Of a stretch of 64,000 bases of DNA, positions 6,832 through 16,380 are shown one piece after another. The stretch spans positions 1 through 64,000 of the forward strand of contig CAJUNA010000024.1 of the NCBI GenBank assembly GCA_910587645.1. The letters are read 5' to 3'. The position numbers and the translations under genes were made by a program. The first letter of the stretch is position 1; every line of letters begins with the position of its first letter. The notes beneath the pieces were generated by a model. The model was not told the DNA's origin and did no database searches. It saw only the letters and a program-made list of their open reading frames with translations. The DNA is from an uncultured Oscillospiraceae bacterium (GTDB lineage: Bacteria; Bacillota; Clostridia; Oscillospirales; Oscillospiraceae).

Positions 6832-9294
6832 ATGAAGAATCAAAGTAAGCAAATGACCTTAGACCAGCTTCCCGTGGGTGGAAGCTGCGTGATCGCGCAG
6901 GTAGGCAATCAGAGGGGCGCAGTGAAGCGCCGGCTTATCGACATGGGGCTGACCCCGGGGACTTCAGTAGAGCTGGTCAGGATGGCGCCCTTTGGAGATC
7001 CAATGGAGGTCCGGCTGCGGGGCTATGAGCTGAGCCTCCGCAAGGAGGATGCCGCCCAGATCCAAGTCGCGCCCGCCGCCGTAAAAGGGACGGGGCGGGA
7101 CGCGGTTTCTGAGAGCGCCTACCATTTGGGCGCGGCTTGCCACGGCGACTGCGCTCACTGCGCCATGGGGTGCTCCGGCCCCAAAGACCTGGACGCCATG
7201 CACCAGGCCCACCGCCATGAGCAGGAGCATCACCCCAGCACCTACGACCCCCACGCCCACGACCAGCGGCAGTGGAAGGTCGCCCTGGTAGGCAACCCCA
7301 ACTGTGGTAAGACAACGCTGTTTAACGCGCTGACCGGTTCCAACCAGTATGTGGGGAACTGGCCCGGCGTAACGGTGGAGAAAAAGGAGGGCGAGGCGAA
7401 GCTGGGGGATGCGCGGTTCACAGTTGTGGACTTGCCGGGGATCTATTCCCTCTCGCCATATTCCATGGAGGAAATGGTTGCCCGGAAATTTATCCTCAAC
7501 GAACAGCCTGACGCCATCATTGATATTGTGGACGCTACCAATCTGGAGCGGAATTTATATCTGACGATGCAGCTATTGGAGCTGGAGCGCCCTGTGGTGC
7601 TGGCGGTCAACTTTATGGACGAGGTGGAGAAGAGGGGGGATTTCATTGACTGCGGCCGTTTGGCCGCAAGCCTTGGCGTGCCGGTGGTGCCGATCTCCGC
7701 CAGGGATAATGTCAATATCGACAAGTTGGTTCAGGAAGCCCACAGGCAGATGCACACCGGCCTGACGGTGGAGCCGGACGATCTGTACGATGACTTTACC
7801 CACGCTATCCACCACCGGATCAGTGAGCTGATCCACGACCGGGCCTATGAGAAAGGCATCCCTGCCCACTGGGCGTCAATTAAGCTGCTAGGCGGCGACG
7901 AGGAAGTGGCAAAGGACCTGGATTTGGATAAGAAGACCCTGGAAAAGATCGACAAGGCCGCCCGGGAGTATGAAGCCGCCAGTCCCCTGGGAGACCGGGA
8001 GACGCTGCTGGCGGACAGCCGTTACCGCTTCGTGGAGCGGGTGGTGCGCTCCTCCGTACGCCGGAAGAACAGGGACGGCCAGCGGACGGTCACCGAACGC
8101 ATTGACGCGGTGGCCACCCACCGGATTTGGGCGATTCCCGTGTTTTTGGGGATGATGCTGGCGGTATTCCTGGTGACCTTCAGCGGGCCGGGGGCGTGGC
8201 TGTCTGATGGCATCGCTTGGTTTGTGGAGGAGGTCTTGTGCCCCGGCGTGTCCGGCTGGCTGGCAGCCCTCCACGCGCCGGGGTGGCTCAACGGGCTGCT
8301 GGTGGATGGGCTGATTTCCGGCGTGGGGGGTGTGCTGACCTTCCTTCCGATGATCGCGCTGCTCTTTTTGTTCCTCTCCATGCTGGAGGACAGCGGCTAT
8401 ATGGCCCGCGCAGCTTTTGTAATGGACCGTACCCTGCGGCATTTCGGCCTGTCGGGAAAGGCGTTTATCCCTATGCTGATGGGCTTCGGCTGTACGGTAC
8501 CCGCTGTCATGGGCGCCCGGACAATGGAAAATGAAAAGGACCGCCGGATGACGATTCTGTTGGTTCCCTTCATGTCCTGCGGGGCGCGCCTGCCGGTATA
8601 CGGCCTGATGACCTCCGCTTTTTTCCCACAATACGCGGGCTTGATCGTTTTCGGGCTGTACCTGCTGGGGCCGGTTCTGGCAATTATCTCCGGCCTGATT
8701 TTAAAGCGCAGCGTTTTCCGGGGGGAGCCCGCACCGTTTCTGCTGGAGCTGCCCCCTTACCGGATGCCTACCTTGCAGAATATCTGGCTTCATGTGTGGG
8801 AGCGCGTCCGGGATTTTCTGACCCGCGCGGGCACAATTATTGCCGCCATGAGCGTTGCGGTATGGTTTTTGCAGAATTTCGGCCCGGATCTGCGGATGGT
8901 AGAGGATACCTCCGGCAGTATCCTCGCTATGGTAGGCGGCTTGATCGCGCCGGTATTTGCGCCGATGGGCTTCGGTGTATGGCAGGCGGCGGTGGCGCTG
9001 CTTACCGGGCTGATTGCCAAGGAGGCGGTGGTCAGCTCCATGAGCCTGTTTTACGGGTTTTCCCTCACCGATTACGCGGCGGCGGGCGCGGTGATGGCGG
9101 CAACGTTTTCTCCCGCGGCGGCGCTGGCGTTCTTGGCGTTCTGCGCCCTGTATACGCCCTGCGTTGCGGCCATCGCTACCATCCGGCGGGAGATGAACAG
9201 CGTGAGCTGGACCATCCTGGCTCTTGTGTGGCAACTGGGGGCGGCATGGCTGGCGTCCTTTGCGGTATACCAGGCCGCGGGGCTGTTTATGTGA
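6832..9294 (+). CDS. feoB: FeoA-FeoB fusion ferrous iron transporter
   Basis: The 820-aa protein joins an SH3-like FeoA domain (about 8-82) to a full FeoB. A 70-residue linker contains a Cys/His cluster, Cys103, Cys107, Cys110 and Cys114 within ACHGDCAHCAMGC, then a His-rich run. The G domain begins near 150 with G1 GNPNCGKT (154-161), G3 DLPG and G4 NFMDE. The membrane permease follows, with the gate repeats GFGCTVPAVMGAR and FMSCGARLPVYGL. FeoB moves Fe2+ inward across the cytoplasmic membrane. FeoA and FeoB are often separate genes; fusion is known in clostridia. The ATG at 6832 has GGAAAGG upstream. The Cys cluster could bind iron or another metal; this is inference. Confidence 0.92.
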   Translation: MKNQSKQMTLDQLPVGGSCVIAQVGNQRGAVKRRLIDMGLTPGTSVELVRMAPFGDPMEVRLRGYELSLRKEDAAQIQVAPAAVKGTGRDAVSESAYHLGAACHGDCAHCAMGCSGPKDLDAMHQAHRHEQEHHPSTYDPHAHDQRQWKVALVGNPNCGKTTLFNALTGSNQYVGNWPGVTVEKKEGEAKLGDARFTVVDLPGIYSLSPYSMEEMVARKFILNEQPDAIIDIVDATNLERNLYLTMQLLELERPVVLAVNFMDEVEKRGDFIDCGRLAASLGVPVVPISARDNVNIDKLVQEAHRQMHTGLTVEPDDLYDDFTHAIHHRISELIHDRAYEKGIPAHWASIKLLGGDEEVAKDLDLDKKTLEKIDKAAREYEAASPLGDRETLLADSRYRFVERVVRSSVRRKNRDGQRTVTERIDAVATHRIWAIPVFLGMMLAVFLVTFSGPGAWLSDGIAWFVEEVLCPGVSGWLAALHAPGWLNGLLVDGLISGVGGVLTFLPMIALLFLFLSMLEDSGYMARAAFVMDRTLRHFGLSGKAFIPMLMGFGCTVPAVMGARTMENEKDRRMTILLVPFMSCGARLPVYGLMTSAFFPQYAGLIVFGLYLLGPVLAIISGLILKRSVFRGEPAPFLLELPPYRMPTLQNIWLHVWERVRDFLTRAGTIIAAMSVAVWFLQNFGPDLRMVEDTSGSILAMVGGLIAPVFAPMGFGVWQAAVALLTGLIAKEAVVSSMSLFYGFSLTDYAAAGAVMAATFSPAAALAFLAFCALYTPCVAAIATIRREMNSVSWTILALVWQLGAAWLASFAVYQAAGLFM

Positions 9295-9338
9295 AAAAGT
9301 ACTTTGCGGGCCGAGTTCGGCCCGCAAAGTACTTTTTC
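9293..9338. terminator. bidirectional terminator with a 20-bp perfect stem
   Basis: A 20-nt arm (9293-9312) is exactly repeated in inverse at 9319-9338 with a 6-nt loop. A5 and T5 runs form the ends of the stem, so it can terminate feoAB on the plus strand and the second feoB on the minus strand. A smaller hairpin TTCACGCC/GGCGTGAA lies at 9374-9392. Confidence 0.85.
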
Positions 9339-9450
9339 GAGATACATGCCCCTGAAAAAGTGATTCAAACGGCTTCACGCCTTCGGCGTGAACTCCTGTG
9401 GAGGACTTATTCCTATACGGGAACCGGCCTTCTTCCACAAAAGGGCCCCT

Positions 9451-11319
9451 TTACCCTACTACAAGGCAGATACAATGTATAGCGATGCAAAGCGCCACCC
9501 CTACCGCCGTGGGGAGCAATACGGCCAGGGCAGTCCATTTGGCGCTTTTGGTTTCCCGCCAGACCGTCAGGCAGGTCGTGCCGCATGGGAAGTGGAACAG
9601 AGTGAATACCAGCGTGCACAGGGCGGTGGTTACCGTCCAGCCATGGGCGGTGAGGACGCTCCGAAGTTCAGCAATACTGCCGTACTCCGTCAGAGACCCG
9701 GCGGAAAGGTAGCCCATCAGAATACACGGCACCACGATCTCGTTGGCCGGGAAGCCTAGGACAAACGCCAGCAGGATAAACCCGTCCAGGCCCATCAGCG
9801 CCCCCAACGGCTGAAAAAATCCTGCCAAATGGAGCAGGATACTCTGCTCCCCTACGGTCACATTGGCGGCAATCCAGATGAGCAGCCCTGCCGGAGCCGC
9901 TACGGAGACGGCCCGGGCCAAAACAAAGAGCGTCCGGTCCAGAATAGAGCGTACCAGCACCTGTCCCACCTGGGGGGCGCGGTAGGGCGGCAGCTCCAGG
10001 GAAAAGGAGGACGGTTCGCCTTTCAGCGCGGTGGAAGCGAGGAAGCGGCTGGCCCACAGGGTCATCGCCACAGCCAGGACAATGGCGGCCATCAGCATCG
10101 CCGCCGAAGCCAGGGAACTGAACAAGCCGCTTCCGGTTACAAAAAACATGGCGATCAACGCTGTTAAAGTGGGGAGACGCCCGTTGCAGGGAATGAAAGC
10201 GTTGGTCAGAATGGCAATCAGGCGTTCCCTGGGGCTTTGGATGATCCGGCATCCCATGACGCCGCAGGCGTTGCACCCCAGCCCCATGCACATACTGAGG
10301 GATTGGCGGCCGTGCGCGCCTGCTTTCTGGAAAAAGTGGTCTAGGTTAAATGCTACCCGGGGGAGGTATCCCGCATCCTCCAGCAGTGTGAACAAAGGGA
10401 AAAAAATTGCCATCGGCGGCAGCATAACCGATACCACCCACGCCACGGTTCGGTACACACCGTCCACCAGCGCCCCCTCCAGCCACCAGGGGGCGTGAAG
10501 CGTTTCGAAGAATGCCCGCAGCGGTTCCTGCCATCCCATCAGCAGGCTGCTGAGCATTTCCGATGGCACGTTGGCTCCCACCATCGTCAGCCACAGGATG
10601 CCCGCCAGCAGGAACAGCATGACCGGGATGCCTGTCTTGCCAGTAAGGACACGGTCCAGCGCCCGGTCCCGGCGGCCAGCGGCTTCCTGGTCCATTGATA
10701 CGGCGGTTTCCACAATCGCTGCGGCCCTGGACATAGCGGCAAGGGTCCGGCAGTCCTCACAGTCCCCGCAAACGTTGGACATCAGGGTGTGCCCTGGCCG
10801 GGGGGCGGGCTTGAGAACCGCATCCTCCACAGCCTGCCGCACAGCGTCCAGGCCATCGCCGTCCCGGGCGGCGGCGCCTACTACGGGACAGCCTAATTCG
10901 TGTTCCAGCAGGGGCAGGTCTACCAGGATATGCTTTTTTTTTGCTTCGTCCAGCAAATTGACGCACAGCACCACCGGCCAGGCGACCTCCAGGATTTGCA
11001 GGACCAGGGCCAGGTTCCGCTCCAGGCAGGTGGCATCGGCTACTACCAGGGTGACGTCCGCTTCGCCGGAGAGCAGGTAATCCCGGGTGACCTCCTCCTC
11101 GGCGGAGCCGGGGCGGAGGGAGTAAGCCCCAGGCAGGTCTACCAGGGTATAGTTCTTTCCATGATATGTATATGCGCCGCGTGCGGTTTCTACGGTCTTG
11201 CCCGGCCAGTTGCCGGTGTGCTGGCGCAGGTTGGTCAGGGCATTGAATACGGTGGATTTCCCTACGTTTGGGTTGCCTACCAGCGCGATGACTGAACCGG
11301 GTTCTTTCGATACAGACAT
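9451..11319 (-). CDS. second FeoB-family ferrous iron transporter, without FeoA domain
   Basis: The 622-aa protein starts directly with the GTPase domain: G1 GNPNVGKS (15-22), a WPGKTVE switch region, G3 DLPG and G4 NLLDE. A short segment with CGDCEDC follows, then the FeoB membrane domain with the gate motif GLGCNACGVMGCR and IPCNGRLPT. It is shorter and more Cys-rich in the gate than the neighbouring fusion, so it belongs to a different FeoB clade. Iron is the likely substrate, though another divalent metal is possible. The ATG at 11319 is preceded by GAGGAGGG; an in-frame ATG 33 bp upstream lacks a site. It converges on feoAB and diverges from mutS. Confidence 0.88.
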   Translation of the reverse strand: MSVSKEPGSVIALVGNPNVGKSTVFNALTNLRQHTGNWPGKTVETARGAYTYHGKNYTLVDLPGAYSLRPGSAEEEVTRDYLLSGEADVTLVVADATCLERNLALVLQILEVAWPVVLCVNLLDEAKKKHILVDLPLLEHELGCPVVGAAARDGDGLDAVRQAVEDAVLKPAPRPGHTLMSNVCGDCEDCRTLAAMSRAAAIVETAVSMDQEAAGRRDRALDRVLTGKTGIPVMLFLLAGILWLTMVGANVPSEMLSSLLMGWQEPLRAFFETLHAPWWLEGALVDGVYRTVAWVVSVMLPPMAIFFPLFTLLEDAGYLPRVAFNLDHFFQKAGAHGRQSLSMCMGLGCNACGVMGCRIIQSPRERLIAILTNAFIPCNGRLPTLTALIAMFFVTGSGLFSSLASAAMLMAAIVLAVAMTLWASRFLASTALKGEPSSFSLELPPYRAPQVGQVLVRSILDRTLFVLARAVSVAAPAGLLIWIAANVTVGEQSILLHLAGFFQPLGALMGLDGFILLAFVLGFPANEIVVPCILMGYLSAGSLTEYGSIAELRSVLTAHGWTVTTALCTLVFTLFHFPCGTTCLTVWRETKSAKWTALAVLLPTAVGVALCIAIHCICLVVG

Positions 11320-11415
11320 TTTTGTTCCCTCCTCGGTATGGTATACTTTCAATGTATGCCGGGAGGGCAGGAAGGGTGCGGGGGACAGCCGGGTTTTCTA
11401 TCCAGCTTCCCTGCA

Positions 11416-11444
11416 TTGACAAAAAACGCCACACACGGTATAAT
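11416..11444 (+). promoter_or_regulatory. promoter of mutS
   Basis: TTGACA (11416-11421), a 17-bp spacer and TATAAT (11439-11444). Confidence 0.85.
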
Positions 11445-11453
11445 AAACCTACT

Positions 11454-11483
11454 GAAACCGCCACCGGGCCCGGTGACGGTTTC
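11454..11483 (+). other. hairpin in the mutS 5' leader
   Basis: GAAACCGCCACCGG (11454-11467) pairs with CCGGTGACGGTTTC (11470-11483) with one mismatch. It begins within a few bases of the expected transcription start and lacks a T tract, so it is more likely a 5' stabilising structure than a terminator. Confidence 0.6.
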
Positions 11484-11525
11484 CATTATAAAGCGCGAAT
11501 TTTTAAGGCAGAAAGGATGCCGGCC

Positions 11526-14129
11526 ATGCCACCTGAATCTACTCCCATGATGCAGCAGTATCTCAAAATCAAAAAGGAAAACCCGGACGCCATCCTGTTT
11601 TTCCGGCTAGGCGATTTTTATGAGATGTTCAACGAGGACGCGGTCCTTGCAAGCCAGGAATTGGATCTAACCCTCACCAGCCGGGACCGGACCAAGCCGG
11701 AGGAGGAGCGCACCCCCATGTGCGGCGTGCCCTATCATTCCTGCGATGGCTACATCGCGCGGCTGATCGCCAAGGGCTACAAGGTTGCCATCTGTGAACA
11801 GATGGAGGATCCCGCCGCCGCCAAGGGCATTGTCAAGCGGGATATCATCCGCGTGGTCACCCCCGGCACCGTGGACGCTTCTATGCTGGAGGGAAATCAG
11901 GCTAACTATATCTGCGGCATCTATATTACCGGCGAAAGCGCAGGCCTCTGCTTCTGCGATGTGACCACCGGCAAAACCCACGCCACCGCCTTCTCCGGCC
12001 CGGAGCGTGTCAATCATGTCATCAATGAACTAGGCCGGTTTTCCCCCGCTGAAGCCCTCCTGAACGATGGCGCCTGGGCGCATAAGGAGCTGCTGGCCCT
12101 ATTGAAGGACAAGTTTAACTGCCGGGTCGAGCTGGGCGGCGAGAAACGGTTCCGGCCGGAGGACGCGCGGCGGGCCGTGGAGAACCAATATGGCCAGGAA
12201 GCCGCCGTCCGCCTGCCCCAGGGAGATCCCTCCGCCCTGCTGGCCCTGGGCGGTTTGCTGGGATATCTGTATGAGACCCAGAAAACGGACTTGAGCCACA
12301 TCCATGAATTGGAATATTATGAGCAGGGCCGTTTTATGGAGCTGGATCTGAACACGCGCCGGAACCTGGAGCTGACCGCTACCCTGCGGGGCAAGGAAAA
12401 GCGGGGGAGCCTGCTGTGGGTACTGGATAAGACCAAGACCCCTATGGGGGGGCGGCTACTGCGGTCTTGGCTGGAGCGTCCGCTGCTGAATGTGGCTGCC
12501 ATCAACCGGCGGCTGAACGCGGTGGACGCCCTGGTGAAGGACACCATGGGCCGGGACGAGTTGATTTTTGCCCTGCAAGGGGTGGGCGACATGGAGCGAA
12601 CCATTGGCCGCATCGTCTATGGCACCGGAGGCGGACGGGATATGGCCAGCCTGCGCTCCGCGCTGGAAAAGCTGCCCGGCTTAAAGGACAAGCTCGCCCC
12701 CTTTGCCGCCGGGCGGCTGGGAGAGCTGGCCCAGGAACTGGATACCCTGGGGGACATATATGGGCTGCTGTGCCGGGCTATTGTAGATGAGCCCCCCTTC
12801 TCCGTCCGGGAAGGCGGATTTATCCGCCCAGGCTACAGCGGGGAGGTGGACCGCCTCCATGGCATCCTCCGCGGCGGCAAGGGCGTCATCGCCGAGGTGG
12901 AGGCCAGGGAAAAAGAAAAAACCGGCATTAAAAGCCTGAAAGTAGGCTATAACAAAGTATTCGGATATTACATTGAGGTCAGCAAAAGCTACTACGACCT
13001 GGTGCCGGAGACCTACATCCGCAAGCAGACCCTGGCAAACTGCGAGCGGTATATCACCCAGGAACTCAAAGATCTGGAGCACACCATCCTCACCGCCAGC
13101 GACCGGGTGACGGCGCTGGAATACGAATTGTTTGGCCAGCTTCGGGAGCAAGTCGGCGGGCAGGCAAACCGCATCCAGGAAGCCGCCGGTATCATCGCGG
13201 AGCTGGACGCATACGGCTCCCTCGCCTCTGTGGCGGCGAAAAACGGCTATTGCTGTCCCTCTATGGATGAGAGCGGCGTGATCGAGATTCACGATGGGCG
13301 GCATCCCGTGGTGGAGCGGGTCCTGAAAGGGACGGAAATGTTTGTTCCCAACGATACCTACATGGGGGAAAAAGAGGACCGGGTCGCCATTATTACGGGG
13401 CCGAACATGGCGGGCAAATCCACCTACATGCGGCAGGTGGCGCTGATTACCCTGATGGCCCAGGTGGGGTCTTTTGTCCCCGCCCGGGCGGCGCGGATTG
13501 GGGTAGTGGACCGGATTTTTACCCGCATCGGCGCCAGCGATGACCTCAGCGCGGGGCAGTCCACCTTTATGGTGGAAATGACAGAGGTGTCGGACATCCT
13601 GAAACACGCCACCAGCCGCAGCCTCCTGATTTTAGACGAAATCGGCCGGGGCACCAGCACCTTTGATGGCATGAGCATTGCCCAGGCGGTGCTGGAGCAC
13701 TGCGCTGACCGGAAGCGGCTGGGGGCTAAGACGCTGTTTGCCACCCATTACCATGAACTGACGGCGCTGGAAAATACCCTCCCAGGCGTCAAAAACTATA
13801 ATATCGCCATCAAGAGCCGTGGAGATGATATCATCTTTTTGCGAAAAATCCTCCCCGGCGGGGCAGATCGGAGCTACGGCATCGAGGTAGCCAAGCTGGC
13901 GGGGCTCCCCGACATGGTGGTAAAAAAGGCCCGCGCCATCCTCAAGGACTTGGAAAACCAGTCAGGCTGTACACCGCCCCTGCTGGCCGCGCCCCAAGAG
14001 GAGCAGGTATCTATGGAAGCCATTCGGGAAGCGGAGGTGGTCGACCGCCTCCGCCGCGCACAGCCGGACACGCTGACGCCCATAGAAGCTATGGGGCTTC
14101 TGTATGAATTGAAACAAAAATTGCAGTGA
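11526..14129 (+). CDS. mutS: DNA mismatch repair ATPase MutS
   Basis: The 867-aa length matches full MutS. The N-terminal mismatch-binding domain opens with MMQQYLKIKKENPDAILFFR and the mismatch-contact motif GDFYEMF. The connector, lever/clamp domains and the C-terminal ABC-type ATPase follow, with Walker A GPNMAGKST at about 625, Walker B LLILDEIGRGTSTFDG and the H-loop FATHYHEL. MutS recognises mispairs and recruits MutL, which is not in this window. The ATG at 11526 is chosen for spacing to GAAAGGA; an ATG at 11517 would add three residues. The CPBP gene follows 22 bp downstream. Confidence 0.97.
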   Translation: MPPESTPMMQQYLKIKKENPDAILFFRLGDFYEMFNEDAVLASQELDLTLTSRDRTKPEEERTPMCGVPYHSCDGYIARLIAKGYKVAICEQMEDPAAAKGIVKRDIIRVVTPGTVDASMLEGNQANYICGIYITGESAGLCFCDVTTGKTHATAFSGPERVNHVINELGRFSPAEALLNDGAWAHKELLALLKDKFNCRVELGGEKRFRPEDARRAVENQYGQEAAVRLPQGDPSALLALGGLLGYLYETQKTDLSHIHELEYYEQGRFMELDLNTRRNLELTATLRGKEKRGSLLWVLDKTKTPMGGRLLRSWLERPLLNVAAINRRLNAVDALVKDTMGRDELIFALQGVGDMERTIGRIVYGTGGGRDMASLRSALEKLPGLKDKLAPFAAGRLGELAQELDTLGDIYGLLCRAIVDEPPFSVREGGFIRPGYSGEVDRLHGILRGGKGVIAEVEAREKEKTGIKSLKVGYNKVFGYYIEVSKSYYDLVPETYIRKQTLANCERYITQELKDLEHTILTASDRVTALEYELFGQLREQVGGQANRIQEAAGIIAELDAYGSLASVAAKNGYCCPSMDESGVIEIHDGRHPVVERVLKGTEMFVPNDTYMGEKEDRVAIITGPNMAGKSTYMRQVALITLMAQVGSFVPARAARIGVVDRIFTRIGASDDLSAGQSTFMVEMTEVSDILKHATSRSLLILDEIGRGTSTFDGMSIAQAVLEHCADRKRLGAKTLFATHYHELTALENTLPGVKNYNIAIKSRGDDIIFLRKILPGGADRSYGIEVAKLAGLPDMVVKKARAILKDLENQSGCTPPLLAAPQEEQVSMEAIREAEVVDRLRRAQPDTLTPIEAMGLLYELKQKLQ

Positions 14130-14151
14130 TGTTGATTAAAGGAGGGATTCT

Positions 14152-14859
14152 ATGGCAAAGCGGGGAAGCATCTCCGGCATGACCCACCTGGAAAAAATCC
14201 TGGGCGGTGTGGTATGGGCGGCGTATATATTGATTCTGCCGCTGGCGGCGAACCCTCTCTTTGATTTTCTCCAGCAGGTATTTTCTATCTCCATTAGCGG
14301 GGGGACGCGGGACGCGCTCTATTATTACATCCTGTTTGGGCTGGCGGTCATTGCCTTTTGGGGATATCTGGGCCGGGAGGGCAGAGCGTTTCTTAACCAT
14401 GCGGGAAATGCGCTGGCTGCCGTTGGGATTGGCCTGGCCGCCTTTTACGGCTTAAACGAGATCCTTTTCCGCTTGCTGCGGATGTTGTCCGTACTTCCGC
14501 CTAATTTGAACGACCAAGCTATTTTAGCCCGCATCGTCTCCGCGCCCCAGAGCACCATTTTAATCCTGGTTTTTCTGGCCCCTGTGATCGAAGAAGTGCT
14601 TTTCCGGGGATATATTTTCGGAAACCTTCTGGAGTACAACCGCTGGGCGGCGTACCTGGCCTCCTGCGTTTTGTTTGCGCTCCTGCATGTCTGGCCCTAC
14701 TTTGCGGAAGGATGGGATCCCGCTTATCTGGTGGCAATGGTTCAGTATCTGGTTCCCGGAGCAGTCATGGCGTGGGCTTTTGAGCGGTCGGGGAGCCTGT
14801 GGGGGAGCATTCTTCTCCATGGGGCCGTGAATGCGCTGGCGGTTTGGAGCGTGGCCTGA
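14152..14859 (+). CDS. CPBP family intramembrane glutamic endopeptidase
   Basis: The 235-aa protein has about seven membrane segments and the three CPBP (Abi/CAAX protease) motifs: EEVLFRG with Glu147-Glu148 and Arg152, FALLH with the metal/catalytic His, and HGAVNAL. Members cleave within membranes and act in processing, bacteriocin self-immunity or stress signalling; no specific role can be assigned. The ATG follows AAAGGAGGG. It probably shares the mutS transcript. Confidence 0.85.
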   Translation: MAKRGSISGMTHLEKILGGVVWAAYILILPLAANPLFDFLQQVFSISISGGTRDALYYYILFGLAVIAFWGYLGREGRAFLNHAGNALAAVGIGLAAFYGLNEILFRLLRMLSVLPPNLNDQAILARIVSAPQSTILILVFLAPVIEEVLFRGYIFGNLLEYNRWAAYLASCVLFALLHVWPYFAEGWDPAYLVAMVQYLVPGAVMAWAFERSGSLWGSILLHGAVNALAVWSVA

Positions 14860-14912
14860 TTGCCGCGCCCTGCGGATACGCGGGATTCCCAAGGGGCAAG
14901 GGCCTTTTACGC

Positions 14913-14963
14913 GCTTTTACCCGGCGGTTCTTTCCCGGTAAAAAAGAACCGCCGGGTAAAAGC
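14913..14963. terminator. 21-bp perfect palindromic stem, terminator-like
   Basis: Positions 14913-14933 are the exact inverse complement of 14943-14963, with a 9-nt loop. The arms run from a T-rich flank through a GGCGG core to a TTCTTT end. No clean uridine tract follows on the plus strand, so termination is plausible but not certain. Confidence 0.6.
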
Positions 14964-14972
14964 AAAATTTTC

Positions 14973-15001
14973 TTGCAAAATAGATATTGTTGTGATATAA
15001 C
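14973..15001 (+). promoter_or_regulatory. promoter of the ThrE pair
   Basis: TTGCAA (14973-14978), a 17-bp spacer and TATAAC (14996-15001). Confidence 0.55.
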
Positions 15002-15043
15002 TTCCAAGATAACGATTACGAAAGATACCAGTAGGAGACCCGT

Positions 15044-15859
15044 ATGGAAGAAAAACCATTTCATTTTTTCACCCCGGATGAGATCAGCCAACTGGCCCGC
15101 GTGGAAGAAGCAGCCCGCGCTAACGAATATCTCTACCGGGTGCTGGATATCGGCCAGTATATGCTGCAATGCGGCGGCGAGGTCAGCCGCGTGGAGGACA
15201 GTATCCGCCGTCTCTGCCTGTCCTTTGGGGCGGAACGTGCCGATGTATTTACCATTACCTCCAGTATCGTGGTCACAATCTATGCCCACCACTTTGGCGC
15301 GGTAACCCAGACCCGCCGGATCACCGGCAGCACCTATGACCTCCACCGGCTGGAGCAGTTGAACCAGCTCAGCCGCCGGATCTGCGCGGAGCATTTGAAC
15401 CTGGAAGAGACAGAACACGCACTGGAAAAAATACGCGCTACGTCCCAGTATGGCTTTGGAATACAACTGTTTACTTATGCGCTGGTTTCCTCCTCTTTTT
15501 CGCTGTTTTTTGGCGGCAGCGCCCTGGACGCGGTTGCGTCCGGCATCATTGGCATCGTTCTGAAATGCCTGGACCGGCTGATCCGAAAGACAGAAGCCAA
15601 CGCTTTTCTCTCTTCCCTGCTGTGCGCCTGCCTGGGTGGGCTGCTGGCAGGGCTGGCGGTCAGATTTCACTTGGGCGACAATATGGATATGATTTCTATT
15701 GGCAATATTATGCTCTTGATCCCAGGCATCGCTCTGACGAACTCACTGCGGGACATGTTCAGCGGCAATACGATTTCCGGCCTTATGCGGTTTATCGAGG
15801 CTGTGCTGCTGGCGCTGACCATAGCCTTTGGCTTCGCCCTGATGGCGGCGCTGATATAA
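15044..15859 (+). CDS. threonine/serine exporter ThrE family, YjjP-like large subunit
   Basis: The 271-aa protein has a soluble N-terminal half containing the ThrE-type GGEVSRVEDSIRRL and FTITSSIVVTI elements (residues 45-85), then five hydrophobic segments from about 140 with LLIPGIALTNSLRDMFSG. In E. coli and other bacteria the ThrE function is split into a YjjP-like and a YjjB-like protein, and this is the YjjP-type half. The partner begins 15 bp downstream. The ATG at 15044 is preceded by AGGAG. Role: export of small amino or organic acids across the cytoplasmic membrane. Confidence 0.85.
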   Translation: MEEKPFHFFTPDEISQLARVEEAARANEYLYRVLDIGQYMLQCGGEVSRVEDSIRRLCLSFGAERADVFTITSSIVVTIYAHHFGAVTQTRRITGSTYDLHRLEQLNQLSRRICAEHLNLEETEHALEKIRATSQYGFGIQLFTYALVSSSFSLFFGGSALDAVASGIIGIVLKCLDRLIRKTEANAFLSSLLCACLGGLLAGLAVRFHLGDNMDMISIGNIMLLIPGIALTNSLRDMFSGNTISGLMRFIEAVLLALTIAFGFALMAALI

Positions 15860-15873
15860 GGAGGGCTGTGGAA

Positions 15874-16314
15874 ATGACGGATTTGATCATCATGCAGCTT
15901 GCAACGGCGTTTCTCGGTTCTTTAGGTTTTGCCCTGCTGTTTCAAGTGCGGAGGAAGCGCCTGCTTCTGGCCAGCCTGGGCGGCTTGTTGGCGTGGGGCG
16001 TATACTTATTGATGGGCATGGCCACAGACCAGGATGTGATCCGATATTTTGTCGCCTCGGTAGCCCTTACTGTTTACGCGGAAATTCTGGCGCGCCTGGT
16101 AAAATGCCCCGCAACTTTGTTTATTGTTACAGCGTCGATCCCCCTGATTCCTGGAGGCTCCTTATACAGAACCATGCAGCATTTTATGCAGAATGATTTG
16201 GAAGCCTTTTCGCGCCAGGGGCTGGCCACTGTTTTGCTGGCGGTTGCCATAGCGGTTGGCATGCTCTTCCCCACGGCAATCTTTCAATTGCTCCACCGGG
16301 TAAGAAACCAATAG
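15874..16314 (+). CDS. threonine/serine exporter ThrE family, YjjB-like small subunit
   Basis: The 146-aa membrane protein has four or five hydrophobic segments and the family signature TASIPLIPGGSLYRTM at about 90-105. It is the DUF3815/YjjB half of a split ThrE exporter and should work with the preceding YjjP-like subunit. The start is the ATG at 15874, 8 bp after AAGGAGGG; a GTG two codons upstream is too close to the ribosome binding site. Confidence 0.85.
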   Translation: MTDLIIMQLATAFLGSLGFALLFQVRRKRLLLASLGGLLAWGVYLLMGMATDQDVIRYFVASVALTVYAEILARLVKCPATLFIVTASIPLIPGGSLYRTMQHFMQNDLEAFSRQGLATVLLAVAIAVGMLFPTAIFQLLHRVRNQ

Positions 16315-16380
16315 CATGAAGCAGCCCCTAGCCCGAAGGGCGTGAAATTTCATGAAGATACTGTGAAAGGAGGTCAAGCG

